Shown piece by piece: positions 47,859 through 60,387 of a stretch of DNA of 64,000 nucleotides. The notes under the pieces are model-generated. The model did no database searches. It saw nothing but the letters and a program-made list of their open reading frames with translations, and was not told the origin of the DNA. The stretch comes from Struthidea cinerea (Eukaryota; Chordata; Aves; Passeriformes; Corcoracidae), in the NCBI GenBank assembly GCA_013397865.1, contig VZTI01005203.1:1083678-1147677 (forward strand), written 5' to 3'. A program made the translations under genes and the position numbers. Positions within the stretch are counted from its first letter, which is position 1, and each line of letters begins with the position of its first letter.

Positions 47859-49819
47859 CTTAAACCATTTGCAAAGACTAAGTGAAACTAAAATAGTAAA
47901 TGCATTTAAGACATGCTTAAAACACTTTTTGCCTCAGTGTGAGTTCCTCTAGCCTTGAAAAAGTGTTGCAACCACTTACTTGCCATTAAAACAAATGGGA
48001 GTTGTAGAGCAAAAATTTGTGTGACTGCCTGTAAGTTCAGGGGTAAGCGCTGATCTCAGATTTCCTGTCAGCTACATCCTATGCACAGAGAGAGGCACCC
48101 AAGCATTAAGCTCAGCAGTCTGTCAGTATCTTGTTTCATAATGTCTCTAACCCGAAATTTTGATTAGAAGATAAAAATTGTATTTTCTTACAACTCCTGC
48201 TCACTTATAAAATTCTATAAAATATATTAGTTTATATTTAGTCTAAGAGATTAAATTAGAAAGAAAATTAAAAATTCTTCACCAAAGCATAAAAAAAAAA
48301 AAAGATGCAGGCATAGTACAGGCCAAAGTCCAAAAGTCTGTGTAATTTGTAAACGAGCACATGAGGACAAATCTAAATCCAAGATACACTGTAGCTTGGA
48401 AAAGTAATTTTTCACTTGAGTACCAATGCACTCATTTCATAGACAACTGTTTCCTGTGGATAGGCATGACACCTTGAGAGATTCCAAAGCACTGAGGTGT
48501 GCCCTGACAGGAAAGATTAGGCATGACACATCAAACAAGCAAATGCTGCAGTTAACACAGAAGGAAGGAAAACACTGATGTGTTGAAGAAATAGCTGTAA
48601 CTGTGGTACCATCTCAGAATGCAAGCAGTAACAGACCAAGATGGACTCTGAAATCAAAATAGCAGCACAGAATGAGCAGCACAGTCATCCCTCCAGTTTC
48701 AGACATTGGTACAGCTACTTACTTCCTCTCCACTGTGATCTGGGCTATTTCAGACTTTTTATCATAATTTCAGCTGAAAAGATGAAGCTCTTTCACAAAT
48801 GAAAGTGACATGCTTTTTAACTACTGTGTTAGGTTTAACAGGGGCATACACGTGATCTTGCATTTCCTTTTTGTGGTTCTAAACCTGATGACAGCTTTCC
48901 GGAAATAAGCAGCAGTTGAACCAAGGCTTGCACTAGGTTACATCCTGAAACACTCAGCATGCTCAAAACTAAGATAAAACTTCCTTACTGGGCTCCTTCT
49001 TCTACCATAAACATACATGCAATGACTGTATCATAATTCAGATGTATCTACATTGGTTCATTCAAATGCAACTAACCCATAAGTAGATCTGTGCTGGTAA
49101 CTGTGAAGCATTTTTCCTACTTTGGGAGTGTTTTTGAAGCCTTCACAGGTAGTTTACATGAGGTAACTATTTCAAGTTAGTCCCATCATATCTGGCCTGT
49201 AATCTCTACTGAACCACAGAAATGACATCAGGATAATCTGAAAAGCTGGGTAAGGAAGACTCCACTACCTGGAGTGCAAATCAGAGGCCAGAAGCACACT
49301 AACAGTGTGATGCACCTGAAAAAATTAAACAATACTCCTCGGCTCATTTTGCAGGCAAGCAAGTCACCTGCAGACTAAAAGAAATGCAGACACCAAGGTC
49401 TGAAGAAGGAGAAGCTATCAGTAGAACTGAAGGTACAATCAAGCAATGTTGAGTGGGAAGGGGACATCCTTTCTGAGCACAGATCTTCCACCAAAGCAAG
49501 TGTAACTGTATTATTTCTGTGTTTTTTCCCAGCCAGCCATGCCAAGTCCCACAGCTCACAGTGTGTCTTTTTTGTTGATTTTTCAAGGCTGTTTAAATAC
49601 AACCTCGCAGCCATTGTGAAGTTCAAGAGATGTAGAAACACTAGCAGTAACTAAAGGACTATTTCAGTGAATGTTTCCCCTGACTCAGAAAGAATTCCCT
49701 TTTGAATTAAGGGGTGTCTACATGGATCTCTTCTAAAAGCTGCCACTCGGATTCAATTTTTCTCCCAACACTTCTGTAGCCTGCCTACTGCTCCCATCAC
49801 TGCTCAGTGCTGTACTTGC

Positions 49820-49975
49820 CTGGTGGCACAGCTCCTCCCACTGCCGGTGCAGGAGTTCTATTCTCTCACTGAGGATTGAGATATCATCCGCGCTGACGTA
49901 CACAGACAGGGTCTCCTTCAGCAGGGAGAGGTGTGCAAGGTCATCTGTCCAGCCTTCAACAGCATTCTCTAACTC
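49820..49975 (-). CDS. SYNE1: SYNE1 exon 10: spectrin repeat segment, GC donor
   Basis: The 52 codons (residues 497-548) begin ELENAVEGWTDDLAHLSLLK and end RIELLHRQWEELCHQ. It is followed by CAG|GCAAGT, a strong match to the GC-type donor. Moving the border four bases to the nearest GT would shift exon 11 out of frame and bring a TAG after about ten codons, so the GC border is required. Confidence 0.96.
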
Positions 49976-50715
49976 CTTAAAAGAAGAACACAAGGAAAAA
50001 GGACCAGTGTGCTAACAAATAATAATTTGAGTATGTTCATGGAACAGACAAGCGGTGTTATCCACTGATTTAAGTCATATCTGAGCAGACCCAGCATGTC
50101 AAGTAGACTCTTTCAGCCCTATTTCAAAGAAAAAGAAAACATCAAGTCCAAATGTACCAATATTTTCAGAGTTATGATGGTATTAACTCCTCAGTACAGA
50201 ATGATACATGATAACAAGAAGTTGCAAACCAAGATACTACTCAACTCTCCAAAGCTCAAAGGTATCCGGGAAGTTCAAGTACTGGTTTGGACTTCTCTGT
50301 ATTGAAAATATTTTCAAGTTGTAATCCACTTCTAAAATGCAAATAATATAGCCTAAAAATGTTGTTTTAAATCCCGCATGGTCAATTCACCTCAAATAAG
50401 AAGCACTAAAGTGAAAGTTTAGACACCATGAGCTTAAATTTGAGGTTAGAATTTCTATAATAAAAACACACAAATATACAGCCCTTCTACAGTATTTTTC
50501 AGACCCTGTTCTGGTATCCCTTTAATCAGATCTGTCTTTAGTCTGCAGGATTTGCATTATGGTGAGATCACTCTGGCATTATGGTGTCCATATGTTACAT
50601 GGATAGTTTCTTGCCTGTTTGCATAGTCAGTAATATGAAGCCAATTAACAATGGGTGAGGTTACTGTACAAAGGCAGGCAAAGATGAGACGACCATCAAC
50701 AGAGAAACGCTTTAC

Positions 50716-50841
50716 CTTGCAACGAATCTGTTCTGCATGCAACTCGTCATGGTGATCTGGCAACGGCTGAGAGAGCTTTTTTTTGAATGATCGTAGCTTC
50801 TCCAGGGAGTCTCCTATGCCCTTTTCACATTTTTCCCAGTC
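50716..50841 (-). CDS. SYNE1: SYNE1 exon 9: spectrin repeat segment
   Basis: The 42 codons (residues 455-496) are DWEKCEKGIGDSLEKLRSFK then KKLSQPLPDHHDELHAEQ and IRCK. Both borders are phase 0 (TTTCAG acceptor, AAG|GTAAAG donor). It matches human except for a few conservative changes. Confidence 0.96.
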
Positions 50842-51639
50842 CTGAAAGCAGAATGTTTATTAGACTTCAGTTCTGATCTGTGTTATACTTATGTCAGTTG
50901 ATTTGCCTAGAAATAACATGCCCTGAAATCTCCCTCTAAATAATACTCCAAGTCTCAGATCTTGAGTCATGTGTAGAACTGCGTCGAATTTTTTGTGTGT
51001 AGATCTCTGTTACTAGAAATACACAAGATCTTCTGTTATTAAAATGCTGTCTAGATCCAACTCCATCCTTTCAGGAAAGTCTCTCCCTGACAAAATTAAT
51101 TTTCCACTTCCTTTCTTGAATGTCTGTACTAAACACACCACTATTCTTTGACAAGAGCTTCATTCAGGTGCATTAATCGCTGGGAAAAAAAAAACTGGGT
51201 CGGGAAACAAAATTTAGGGCAGATTGAAGTTTGTGTAGCATCTTCTTTAAATCAGGATTCTAGCAGCTACACCCTGCTTTATTGCTTGCATACTTTCCAA
51301 AATTTTTAATGTGTCCAATGCAATCAAACCATGTCAAGTGACAGTATGGTTTTACCTGCCTCACCTGCTTGTTAAAGCCTTATATTAAGACAGAAGGATC
51401 TCTAATAAGCCAGTCAACCCAAAAAGAATGGCAGTTGTGTGATACCAGAAAATATAGAACTTGTACTGAAACTTGCATTGTATTGAAACTGTCTTCTGTT
51501 TCAAGATATTCTCCTTCTACCACTGCCTTTGTACTTCTCTCCTTCCTTTTCTCCCAATCTATGCCAGTATTTCACGATCATCTTGATGAAGAACTACTCA
51601 TATCAAATAATATGACCTTGCGTGACAATAGTCTGGGAT

Positions 51640-52313
51640 GTTCTTAACACTCTTCCCCTGCTCCAGCATGGGGTCCCTCCCATGTGAGAGAATCCTCCAT
51701 GAACTTCTCCATGAGTACTTCCTACAGGCTGCAGCTCTTCACAAACTGCTCTAGAGAAAGTCCCTTCCATGGATTCCTTCCAGATCCCCAGGAACACACT
51801 GCTCCAACAAGGGTCTGGCACGGGGTCAGAGGTCCTGCCAGCAAAACTGCTCTAAGTGTGGGCTTTCCATGGGGTCACAGCTTCCTCTGGGTATCCACTT
51901 GCTCTGGTCCTCCACGGGCTGCGGGTGGACATCTGCTCCACTGTAGAGCTGTGTGTCTCTACCATGAGCTGCATGGTAATCTCTGCTCTGGCTCCCGGAG
52001 TACCTCCTCCCCCTCCCTCACTGACCTTGGTGTCTGCAAAGTTGCTGCTGTCACACTGTCTCACTCCTCTCTCTGGATGCAATTCCTCCTGCACAGTAAT
52101 TCTATTTTTTTTTCATCTCCTTTATTCTGTTATCCCAGAGGCACTACCACCATCACTGCTGGGCTCAGCCTTGGCCAGCAGTGGGTCCATCATGGAGCCA
52201 ACCAGCACTGGCTCCATCAGACATGGGAGAAGCTTCTGGCAGCTTCTCATGGAAGTCATCCCTGCAGCTTCCCCCTAGAAACACTTTGCCACTCAAACCC
52301 AATACAAACATGT
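51640..52313 (-). mobile_element. Bird interspersed repeat, probably an ERV-type LTR
   Basis: Read on the minus strand, the element starts near TGTATTGGGTTTGAGTGGC (about 52313) and continues with GAAGCTGCCAGAAGCTTCTC, a GGATGGAGCC-like family motif region, GATAACAGAATAAAGGAG and ACACCAAGGTCAGTGAGGGA. Repeated units of the form 'CCATGGA..GAGCAG' follow in the second half. I recognise this overall sequence as one that recurs in many bird genomes, with a TGTATTGGG start as in an LTR, but I am not sure of the family name. It is truncated at the low-coordinate end. The 219-codon open frame on the other strand (51684-52343) is an artefact of this repeat. Confidence 0.65.
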
Positions 52314-52623
52314 ATAAAAATTAAACAAAATTGTGCAAAATAAAAGAAATTCTTGCTCTATTTTGAAAATAGGAGTGGTATGAATATATTTTATTGGCAG
52401 TATTCTGGAAATATCAATTAGAATATATCAACTGACAGGTACGCCTGTTGTGAAGTATTATCACTTCCAGTTTCAGAGGTGGTGAAGGGAAATTGTTAGT
52501 TCATGTACTGTATATGTAGTCCCTGTATTTGTGTTTGTCCATTGAGAATGCTTTCCTTCACCAGGGTTCACAGTGAGAGACCACAAACCTGCTGAAGAAG
52601 TACAGAAGAAATTGCACACTTAC

Positions 52624-52818
52624 TTTTAGCAACAAAGCAAGCTGTTTCTTTTGTTGCTCCAGTTGAGTGCTAACCATCTTCCAGCGCTCCTGGATTTCAG
52701 TAAGCTCTGCCTGCAGGACTGCCTCAGCTCCACTGTCAGCAGAGAGCAGCAGCTGCTTCCCAGCTTCCACAGTGAGGATGTAACTCCCTTGCTGCCTTAA
52801 GAGAACTTTCTCTTTAAG
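52624..52818 (-). CDS. SYNE1: SYNE1 exon 8: spectrin repeat segment
   Basis: The 65 codons (residues 390-454) begin LKEKVLLRQQGSYILTVEAG. They include LLLSADSGAEAVLQAELTEI and QERWKMVSTQLEQQKKQ. Borders are phase 0 (TTTTCAG, AAA|GTAAGT). The ERW Trp marks a helix C. Confidence 0.96.
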
Positions 52819-53517
52819 CTGAAAATATTAATAGTTTTCTGTCAGCTTTGTCTTTTTAATCACAATTAGAAATTCAGCAATTCACTCTCAAGCCCATACT
52901 TTAATTGGTTGCATACCCTGTCTCAAGAATGAACTACAGCCCAAATGCTTTACCTTAACATTTTCACAATCGTTTACTGTGGCAGACATTGATAAAATTT
53001 CTCCAAGGAGATAAAGACACGAAAGACTTCTTTCTCCCCATTAACGTCAGTGTCTCAATTGCTCTTAAAGACTTCCTCTAGAGCCTGTTATGCTTATAAG
53101 GGTTACTATTACTATATCCAACTTCCAGCTAAAAAGCTTGAAGACACCAAGCTATCATGAGATACTGTTAACCTCACATGAAGACGGACACTCAAGGAAT
53201 CCTTGTTATCCAGTATACATTCCTTAAACAGGTCATCACTATCTTTTCAAGACCGTTTCAGTGTGACACTGGCTGAAAGCAAAAACAGAAGCAAACACGG
53301 CTTGAGAGGAGGGCCCAGTAAGTTCTCTATTTCATGTTCTTTATGAACTCCAACTTTGCTTCCATCATGCTACTGCTTCTGATGTTACATCAGTTCCAAA
53401 GAAGAACTGGCAGAGCAGACAGGCTGAATCTAAGACATTTTAAAGAATGTTTTAAATGGTGAAGACTGTAAAAAAGGCAGGGATTTTTTCCTTTTTCTTC
53501 AAACACACTGGACATAC

Positions 53518-53752
53518 CTGCACTTCATCCAGCAGCACTCTTGCTTGCTGCAGTGGGATAGGAACGCTGCCCAGTTCAGTCACCGGCTGACAGGACATCT
53601 CCAGCAGCCACTTGCGCAGCTTATCCGCCATCTCCCTGTAGCGCTGCCACTGGTGAATCCGGCTGTCAATGATCCCCCTCATCTGCTGTGCCCGGCGAAT
53701 TACTCCTTGCCACTGATTACTCAGAAGAGTCAGATTCAGGTTAAATTCATCC
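53518..53752 (-). CDS. SYNE1: SYNE1 exon 7: spectrin repeat segment
   Basis: One base plus 78 codons (residues 311-389) begin DEFNLNLTLLSNQWQGVIRR. They include RGIIDSRIHQWQRYREMADK and then LRKWLLEMSCQPVTELGSV. It spans the helix-C to helix-A junction of two repeats. The acceptor is TAATAG, with few pyrimidines, and the donor CAG|GTATGT. Confidence 0.97.
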
Positions 53753-54742
53753 CTATTACAAATAGATTAATAAAAATAAATAGTAACCTTCATGCTTTGA
53801 TATATTTGCTTAATGAAATAATCTGAAGGGAAAACGAAGGTGTCTGTCTGTCAGTTAAAAAACACTAAGAGAAAAGCACTGAAGTCTCATGAGGGCTGAC
53901 TGAGACTAAGAACTTCACACTTCAAGTACTGGGAGAATTAAAAGGATCCAATAATTGAGACCTTAGAACCCCAAACCTTTAATGTACAAGACTCTTCTAC
54001 CATCTTCCCAGAAATACACAAAGAAAACCCACAGGTTTTGCCAGTTTGGATTAGTCAAATTCATAGTAAATCACGGAGATTTCACAATTCATCCCCAGAT
54101 TTACTACTGAGTTCAAAGCAGGCATAAGATACACATAGCATTAATAAAATTCTCAGATTCCAATAAACAGTTCATCTTAGTACCATAACCTTAGCAAAGT
54201 CAATGCATATGCACAAGTGTGAAGCCACTGGTGTTCCACTGATTTTCATTAATTTGACCACAAGCGTTTAAAATAAAACCCCAGGCAACAATGAATTCCT
54301 CCTCCATCACATTAAGGCTGCAGGTGTTCTCAAATGGCAGTAGGGAATCCTCCTGGTAGAGGCAAATCCCCAGGTGGCATAAATCAAGTGTAACCCACTA
54401 AATGTCTCAGGGCAGGCTCCTTTGGTGAAAGTGACATTTTGAAAATACATTGAAATACCTATGTATGTAACACGCTTGATATTCCAAGACAAATCTTTGT
54501 CAGAGAAGCAGCCTCAGAAGGTTTTTGTATTCCCAAATGCATTCACATACCCCATAGCATTGTAATGAACACTGTCTTAAGATCTGGCTAATTAATAGCT
54601 TAACCACAGCAATAGTAACTCCCACTTCAGAAAAGCACGATCTGAACACTGCCATCTGCTACCTCCTCTGTTAGGAAGTCTCCCACTTAGCCTAAGTATT
54701 AATTCACATAACCAGCAGCAGCAACAATACAGCAATGTCTAC

Positions 54743-54837
54743 CTGTCATCCACCTGTCCTTGTTCTAGGAGGTGCTGCCCATCAGAGATAATTGAATGCA
54801 AAATCTGCTGGCGGCTGAACATCTCTGCCTGGAATAG
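54743..54837 (-). CDS. SYNE1: SYNE1 exon 6: spectrin repeat segment
   Basis: The 31 codons plus two bases (residues 280-311) read LFQAEMFSRQQILHSIISDG then QHLLEQGQVDD. It begins phase 0, which fixes the GC donor of exon 5. The donor AG|GTAGAC gives a split Arg with exon 7. It closely matches human. Confidence 0.96.
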
Positions 54838-57800
54838 CTGTTGTACAGGAGACAAGGATGTTAAAACAAGATCTTACATTTTAATTCTGTCTGTATGCAC
54901 TGATAAAAATGAATTTTCATATATTTAATCTCATGTCAGATTAATTCAATGGGAGTTTTGTCATGACCTTAATAGAAACATACTGAAAACTCTCATTTTA
55001 GAGTTACTTGGTGCTTCTAGTAATTAATATTAGTTCCTCAAGACCAATATTATAAAGCTAAATTACATCCACAGGAGCTAGGTTTTATGTTTCTGAGTAC
55101 AGTTGTGTTATTGATATCATAATTCACAATATAATTTAAAACAAAATCCAGATAAGGTATTTTTTGCTTGTACAGAAAGGGCACTTTTTATTTTCTGACA
55201 CATTTAAGCATTTTATAATCTTTTGCCTTGTTACACAGACCATGTGTGATAGTGTTATATAAACTTTTAATACACTTTTACATTGCCAATAGAACTTTAA
55301 AAGAAATAGACTATAAATTTTCTATAAAAGAAATGTATAGGAGCTAGAAATCAAATTTCCACTTCTTCCAAGTTTTCATATGCATTTTCCCCACAAATAA
55401 TAATAGCATAATAAACTTCCACAATATTTTTAAAACCCTCTTATTACTTAAATGTGACTTACGACAAAAAATTACCTCATTACTACTTAAGCAAACATAA
55501 CTCAAGCGTATACACTACTTAAATTTATTTTAAAAAAATCTTTTCTTTTAGTAATGGACTATGTCTCTACATAAGGTTCTTCAGGAATATTTTTGTGTTC
55601 ATGAAGGTACACTCAGGCATCACTGGACCCACTCTATGTTCAAAAGGTTTACAGAGGGATTCAAAGAAAAAGTATACTGGTATGAAGCTTGGGATTTTTT
55701 TTCCTTTAGTTAGTGATGGTACTGGCAGTTGATAGAAGTTCGCCCTTGCCTGAACTAAGAGCCACTATTCTCCAAGACTAGACCACTCGTGTTATATGGC
55801 TTCCCACCAGCTCAGATCGTGATAGTACCAATCCCTACATCTGCACCTGCCAGCAAAACACCCACTGGCACCTACGCATTTAAACCTCTCAAGCACATTG
55901 CGTGTAGTTAAGGACTTCTAGACGATGCAGTAATTTTTCAAAATGAGATTTTGCCTCTCTAAATCACTGAGTTAACTCTGAAAGTTCTACTCAGGTCATA
56001 AATTTTTCCACAGAAAGAAAGAATGCTTTCTGATTTCTTCACAGAAATATTTGATACTGTTCTTTGAATACCCTGGCACTTATCATTGACTGAGCCTGAA
56101 TCAGAAGGAAACTGAACACTATAACTATCTCATGAATGAAGCCACAAGAGTGGCACTGAGAAGTTCAGAAAGCTGAGCAAAAAGGCAGAAATTTTACTTT
56201 CTGTCAAACCTATTTTTGTCAAGTTAGGGGACATGAAGCACAGAAGGCAACAGCATCTACCAGTACTTTTGAAAGACTGACACTAAACAACTCAACTGGT
56301 TGCAACTCATTAAACAACTCCCCCTGCCCAAAGACCCAACCATCCCCCTCCCCTAAAAAAAAATCTCAAAAACCTGAAAAAACCCAAAACTAAAAGCCAG
56401 AAAAACAAATTCCTCCAAAAGGGAAAATTTTAATACTTTTTTAGGAGGGCAGGTGATACAAAAGCTTACTGAGCATGAGGAACTCTGCTTAGAGTGGATG
56501 TATTCAAGCCCTACACAAAAGTAGAGATATTTTGGTCACCATCCACTTCCTTTCCATATTTACACTCTGCACGTAAGAGGGATAGCCCATTACCTGGGAC
56601 CACTTGTCAACCAAATTTATTGTCACATGTAGATCACCACGAATCACAGAAATAGGAATTCAAAGGAGGAGGAAAGGAGGGCAAGCGTTGAAATGGACAA
56701 CACCAGCACACAGGAAAAAATTCGGTAATGGAGTTGGCAAGGAAATTCCTTCCCCTTCCCCTGCCAGCACTTTCCCAAGTGCTTGTCTCAGTGAAGTCCC
56801 ACTGCACGGGAGTCCCAAGCACTGCCCCATGTGCTGGAGAACCATGCAAGAGTGATTACGAGATTGTCTTGGCAGACTGATGCAGATGTCAGTGTTAGCA
56901 CATGATGTCTGCAAAAGCTATCACCTCCACCTTGCACACTTCACCAGGAAGATATTTCTAAATAAGGCCACTGAGGCAGTTGGGGTCTTCTTTGGGTAAA
57001 AACCAGCAAAAGTTATGAGTCACTGGAAAGGCAGTAACAGAGCTGGAAGCATTTCAATATCCATTCTGGGAATTCAGGTGGAAACAGAACATTTTCTCAT
57101 TATTTTCAAAAATACAAAGCAAAACAATGTGGAAATGCATCTCAAGAAGTTGAGACTTGACCCTTTCAGCCACAAGGAGTGGAAAGAAAATTTTTTGTGA
57201 TTATCAGGAAGCACTGAAAAGGACATTTTGTAATGAATACATTTTGATTATTAAAAAACCCAAAAATAAGATTTAAAAAAAAAAGGCAGGTTTCTTTTTT
57301 TAGGATGACCTGCAGTATTTAGAAAACCAGACATTAATTATCTTATTCTGAGATGACTACACAGTTGCAAAAAAAGGGCTTAAACAGAGTGCCCAAGTAA
57401 CGTTCATCTGCTCAGATCAAGGTTTCACGAGAGAATTAAGCTGAGATCTCAAGACAAACGAATGCAAGAAGATTGCCCTAACTCCCTTCAAAAAATTATA
57501 GCTATGACTAGACACAACAACAGTAGGAAATTATCCACTTAGTAAAAATTTCTGGACATTCAAATCTCAAAGACCTGAGATGTTTAAACTTACAAAGAGA
57601 CTGTCCAGTTAATGCTGGCAGCAATGAAAGGAAATTAAATGGATGACATTTGTGAAAGCAAAGGCAGTTAGATGCTAAAGCAAACGTATGCTAAAAATGG
57701 TTGTGAATTACTTTTTGCTATCAGACATTCATTCAAACACTATGCTGTGAGATACAAGGCAAGAGAAGGGGAAGGACATAACTCTTCCTGTAATCAGGCC

Positions 57801-58571
57801 TGAGTCTAGGGGAAGGTCAGCTGAAAAAGTTGTGGGAACTGAAACTACTGTGGCCACATGGGAGCTCTGGTATGAAAATTGACTTCTTTTACTTGATCTG
57901 TACCAGGATTCTTGGCAGTAACAATACGGGTGGAGAAAAAATGTGCACCACTTGACTTCACGGAAGAATCATTAACTCTCAATCTAGTACTAGTAAAAAC
58001 TCTGAATCAGTTTTTTCCTGCAGCAAAAGCTGTGCTAGTTCTTGGTTTGTTACGAACAGAAAAATGACTCCAGCATGCAGCAAAGACCAAATCAGTTTGT
58101 TCTCCAAGGAAATGTTATCAAATGGAGGTGCCATGGTGAGTTATATAACACAGTAATTGACAGGAAACTCTTCAACATGTTCTTCAAATGCTATATGCAT
58201 TGATAATTTAGTAACAAATAAACAAAATCAGAATAGGTATTTTCTCCAGTTGTGACTGAAGGCAAAGAGCCAAATGGCATGAGAATTGTTAGGTATTTAC
58301 AGGAACTTTGGTTTCCTTGGTACAAACCAATCTGAAGTAGACTAAACGTAGGGGACGCACTCATAGGCATAGTGATGCACAAACACAGACACTCATGTCC
58401 TCCTCCAGCCTGGCTATTATTGACATATTTGCATGCTTCTGTTTTTAACAGAAGGCGTACACCAATACAATTCAAGGCATGCTACTGTATCATTCAAAAA
58501 AAGAATGTGCATTTCTTCTATGTATAAACAGTATGTGTTTTAGCTACGTATAAATATACATGATTACTTGC
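54838..58571 (-). other. SYNE1: SYNE1 intron 5 (3.7 kb), GC-AG
   Basis: This intron begins with GCAAGT and ends with ACAACAG. No exon or recognisable element was found within it. The short open frames near 56604-56914 have no spectrin features. Confidence 0.75.
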
Positions 58572-58719
58572 CTCGTGTTCCCTCTGTTGCTCTAAAAGCC
58601 TTTGGTAGTTTCCTGAAACCTCTACTGCCAACTTCTGCTCAGTCTGAACTAATAAATCCATCCAAGTCCCACATTTCTCCAAGAAGGTCTGCTGCTGCAG
58701 CAAAAAAGACTGCAGCTTA
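58572..58719 (-). CDS. SYNE1: SYNE1 exon 5: spectrin repeat segment, GC donor
   Basis: One base plus 49 codons (residues 230-279) include KLQSFLLQQQTFLEKCGTWM and DLLVQTEQKLAVEV, then LLEQQREHE. The donor is GAG|GCAAGT. The nearest GT, four bases on, would add four bases and break the frame into exon 6, so GC is the only consistent border. The acceptor is TTCTTCCAG. Confidence 0.96.
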
Positions 58720-59029
58720 CTGGAAGAAAGAAAGAGAGATGGATTCAGTTAATTCCAAATCAGATGGTAACACCTTTCCCACTTATCTGCCTCATTCAGT
58801 TTATTTAGTTAATACTTGGAAAAGAAGCAGTCCTACTCATTTCAAATCATGGTAATTTGTGGCAAAACCTACTTCTCAGCTCAATGGCTTTGCTCTTTAC
58901 TTTTAAGTACACCACAGAAAACGAACTCTGGTTAATGAAATATCTAAAACATTTTCTATATTCTGCAAAAGGTATACTTTCTAACTTGTAATTGAAGAAA
59001 ACTGTAGAACAATCTTTATTTATCCCCAC

Positions 59030-59184
59030 CTGAATCTCTCTGTAGTCTGAGATGAAATCAGAGACCAATGTCTGTTCAGGTTCTGCATCCTTTTGATTTC
59101 TTTGTCATTCAGAGGAAGCCTGTAACCCAGCTCATTAAGACGGTCCAAATCTGGGGACATGCTGCTGAACTTCAGCATTTGACT
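59030..59184 (-). CDS. SYNE1: SYNE1 exon 4: spectrin repeat segment
   Basis: The 51 codons plus two bases (residues 179-230) begin SQMLKFSSMSPDLDRLNELG. They end NLNRHWSLISSQTTERF. The central part (YRLPLNDKEIKRMQNLNRHW) appears identical to human as recalled. The acceptor is TTGCAG and the donor AG|GTGGGG, and the following intron is only 310 bases. Confidence 0.97.
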
Positions 59185-60240
59185 CTGCAACAAACAGTAA
59201 AAGTGATAACTAGGAAGTCCAGGAATTACATTATTATTGACTTCAAAATTATGAACTAGCACTCAGTTAAATTTAGAATGGCCTTGGTTGCCACCAAGTG
59301 GCAAGCAATCCCTATGCCAGGGAAAAATTGCATTTCCAGTTTTCATCTTCTTGTCCCAGACCAGGAGAAGACTTGTGTTTATGTTTAAATGTGTGCAGAG
59401 AAGTATACTCAAATTGCATTGAAGTGTTTTGCTGAATGGGGGATTTACAGTTCCGAGCTGCAGAAGTAGGCTGGTGTTCGAAGCCATACGTTTATACTGT
59501 CAAGATAAATGAGGCTTTTTCCTTCCTTCTTAGCCTGAATTCTAGGCTGGTAAATTCCCACTGAAATGATTCAACTTTTTATTTCTAGGTTTTTGTTTTG
59601 CAGTACAGAAATACTCAATTTACCACATAAGGAAAATGCTCAGCTTTTTATCATGTCTGAAGTGGAATTCTGTCTATATTTAATCTCGACAGAAAAATAA
59701 TGGAAGATTAAAATGACAAAAACAGCCCAGATGGCAAAGTTCAGCAACTTTCTGTCATGGCCTCTGAAAGAAGGAGAGGGGAAAAAAGAAGCCCCACAAA
59801 AATACAGTGTGCAGGACCTCAAACGGAGATCACACAGTACAAAGTATGGATGTTTCTTCAGTCAAGTTACCCAAAATGTATGAATTACTTCATACCTAAA
59901 TGAGATACCACTGAGACAGGAATTGAATAAATTCAAAAAAAGTTGTGAGAAAACAAGATGAAGGCAATCTCCAAAAACTGCTGAAGTTTCCAATCCCATT
60001 TTGATCTGTTATTAATTTTATTCTGAACAGCTTGACTGTCCTTTTCATCTTTACTCAGGGCAACGTACCAATCATTCCTCGACTGCCATCAAACTTCCAA
60101 GTTCTCAGTCTTACACTTTTCATGAGTGATAGTCCTTTACCACATACAGAATGCATGTGTGATATCTGTGCATACCCTGCACTACAAACAACCAGGCCAA
60201 CAGAAGAAAAACCCCAGCACTTCCTGCTTTTCTTAGTCAC

Positions 60241-60387
60241 CTTGAGTTGCTCCATTCTACTCTGTATTGCCAAGACATCAGATGAGTGACTGGGATCCTG
60301 TTCTTTCAATGTTTCTTCTGCTTCTGTTATCCAGGTCTCAAGGACTTCCAGGTTCTTGGCAAAGGTTTGATAGTCCAGGGCTCCAGC
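60241..60387 (-). CDS. SYNE1: SYNE1 exon 3: spectrin repeat segment
   Basis: The 49 codons (residues 130-178) begin AGALDYQTFAKNLEVLETWI. They include TEAEETLKEQDPSHSSDVL, with the helix-A Trp, and end EQLK. Borders are phase 0 (TTCAAG acceptor, AAG|GTGACT donor). Confidence 0.96.

Noticed and set aside
51684..52343. 219-codon open frame on the + strand
   Set aside because: It lies fully in the bird interspersed repeat at 51640-52313, on the opposite strand, with no domain. The frame is a by-product of GC-rich repeat sequence.
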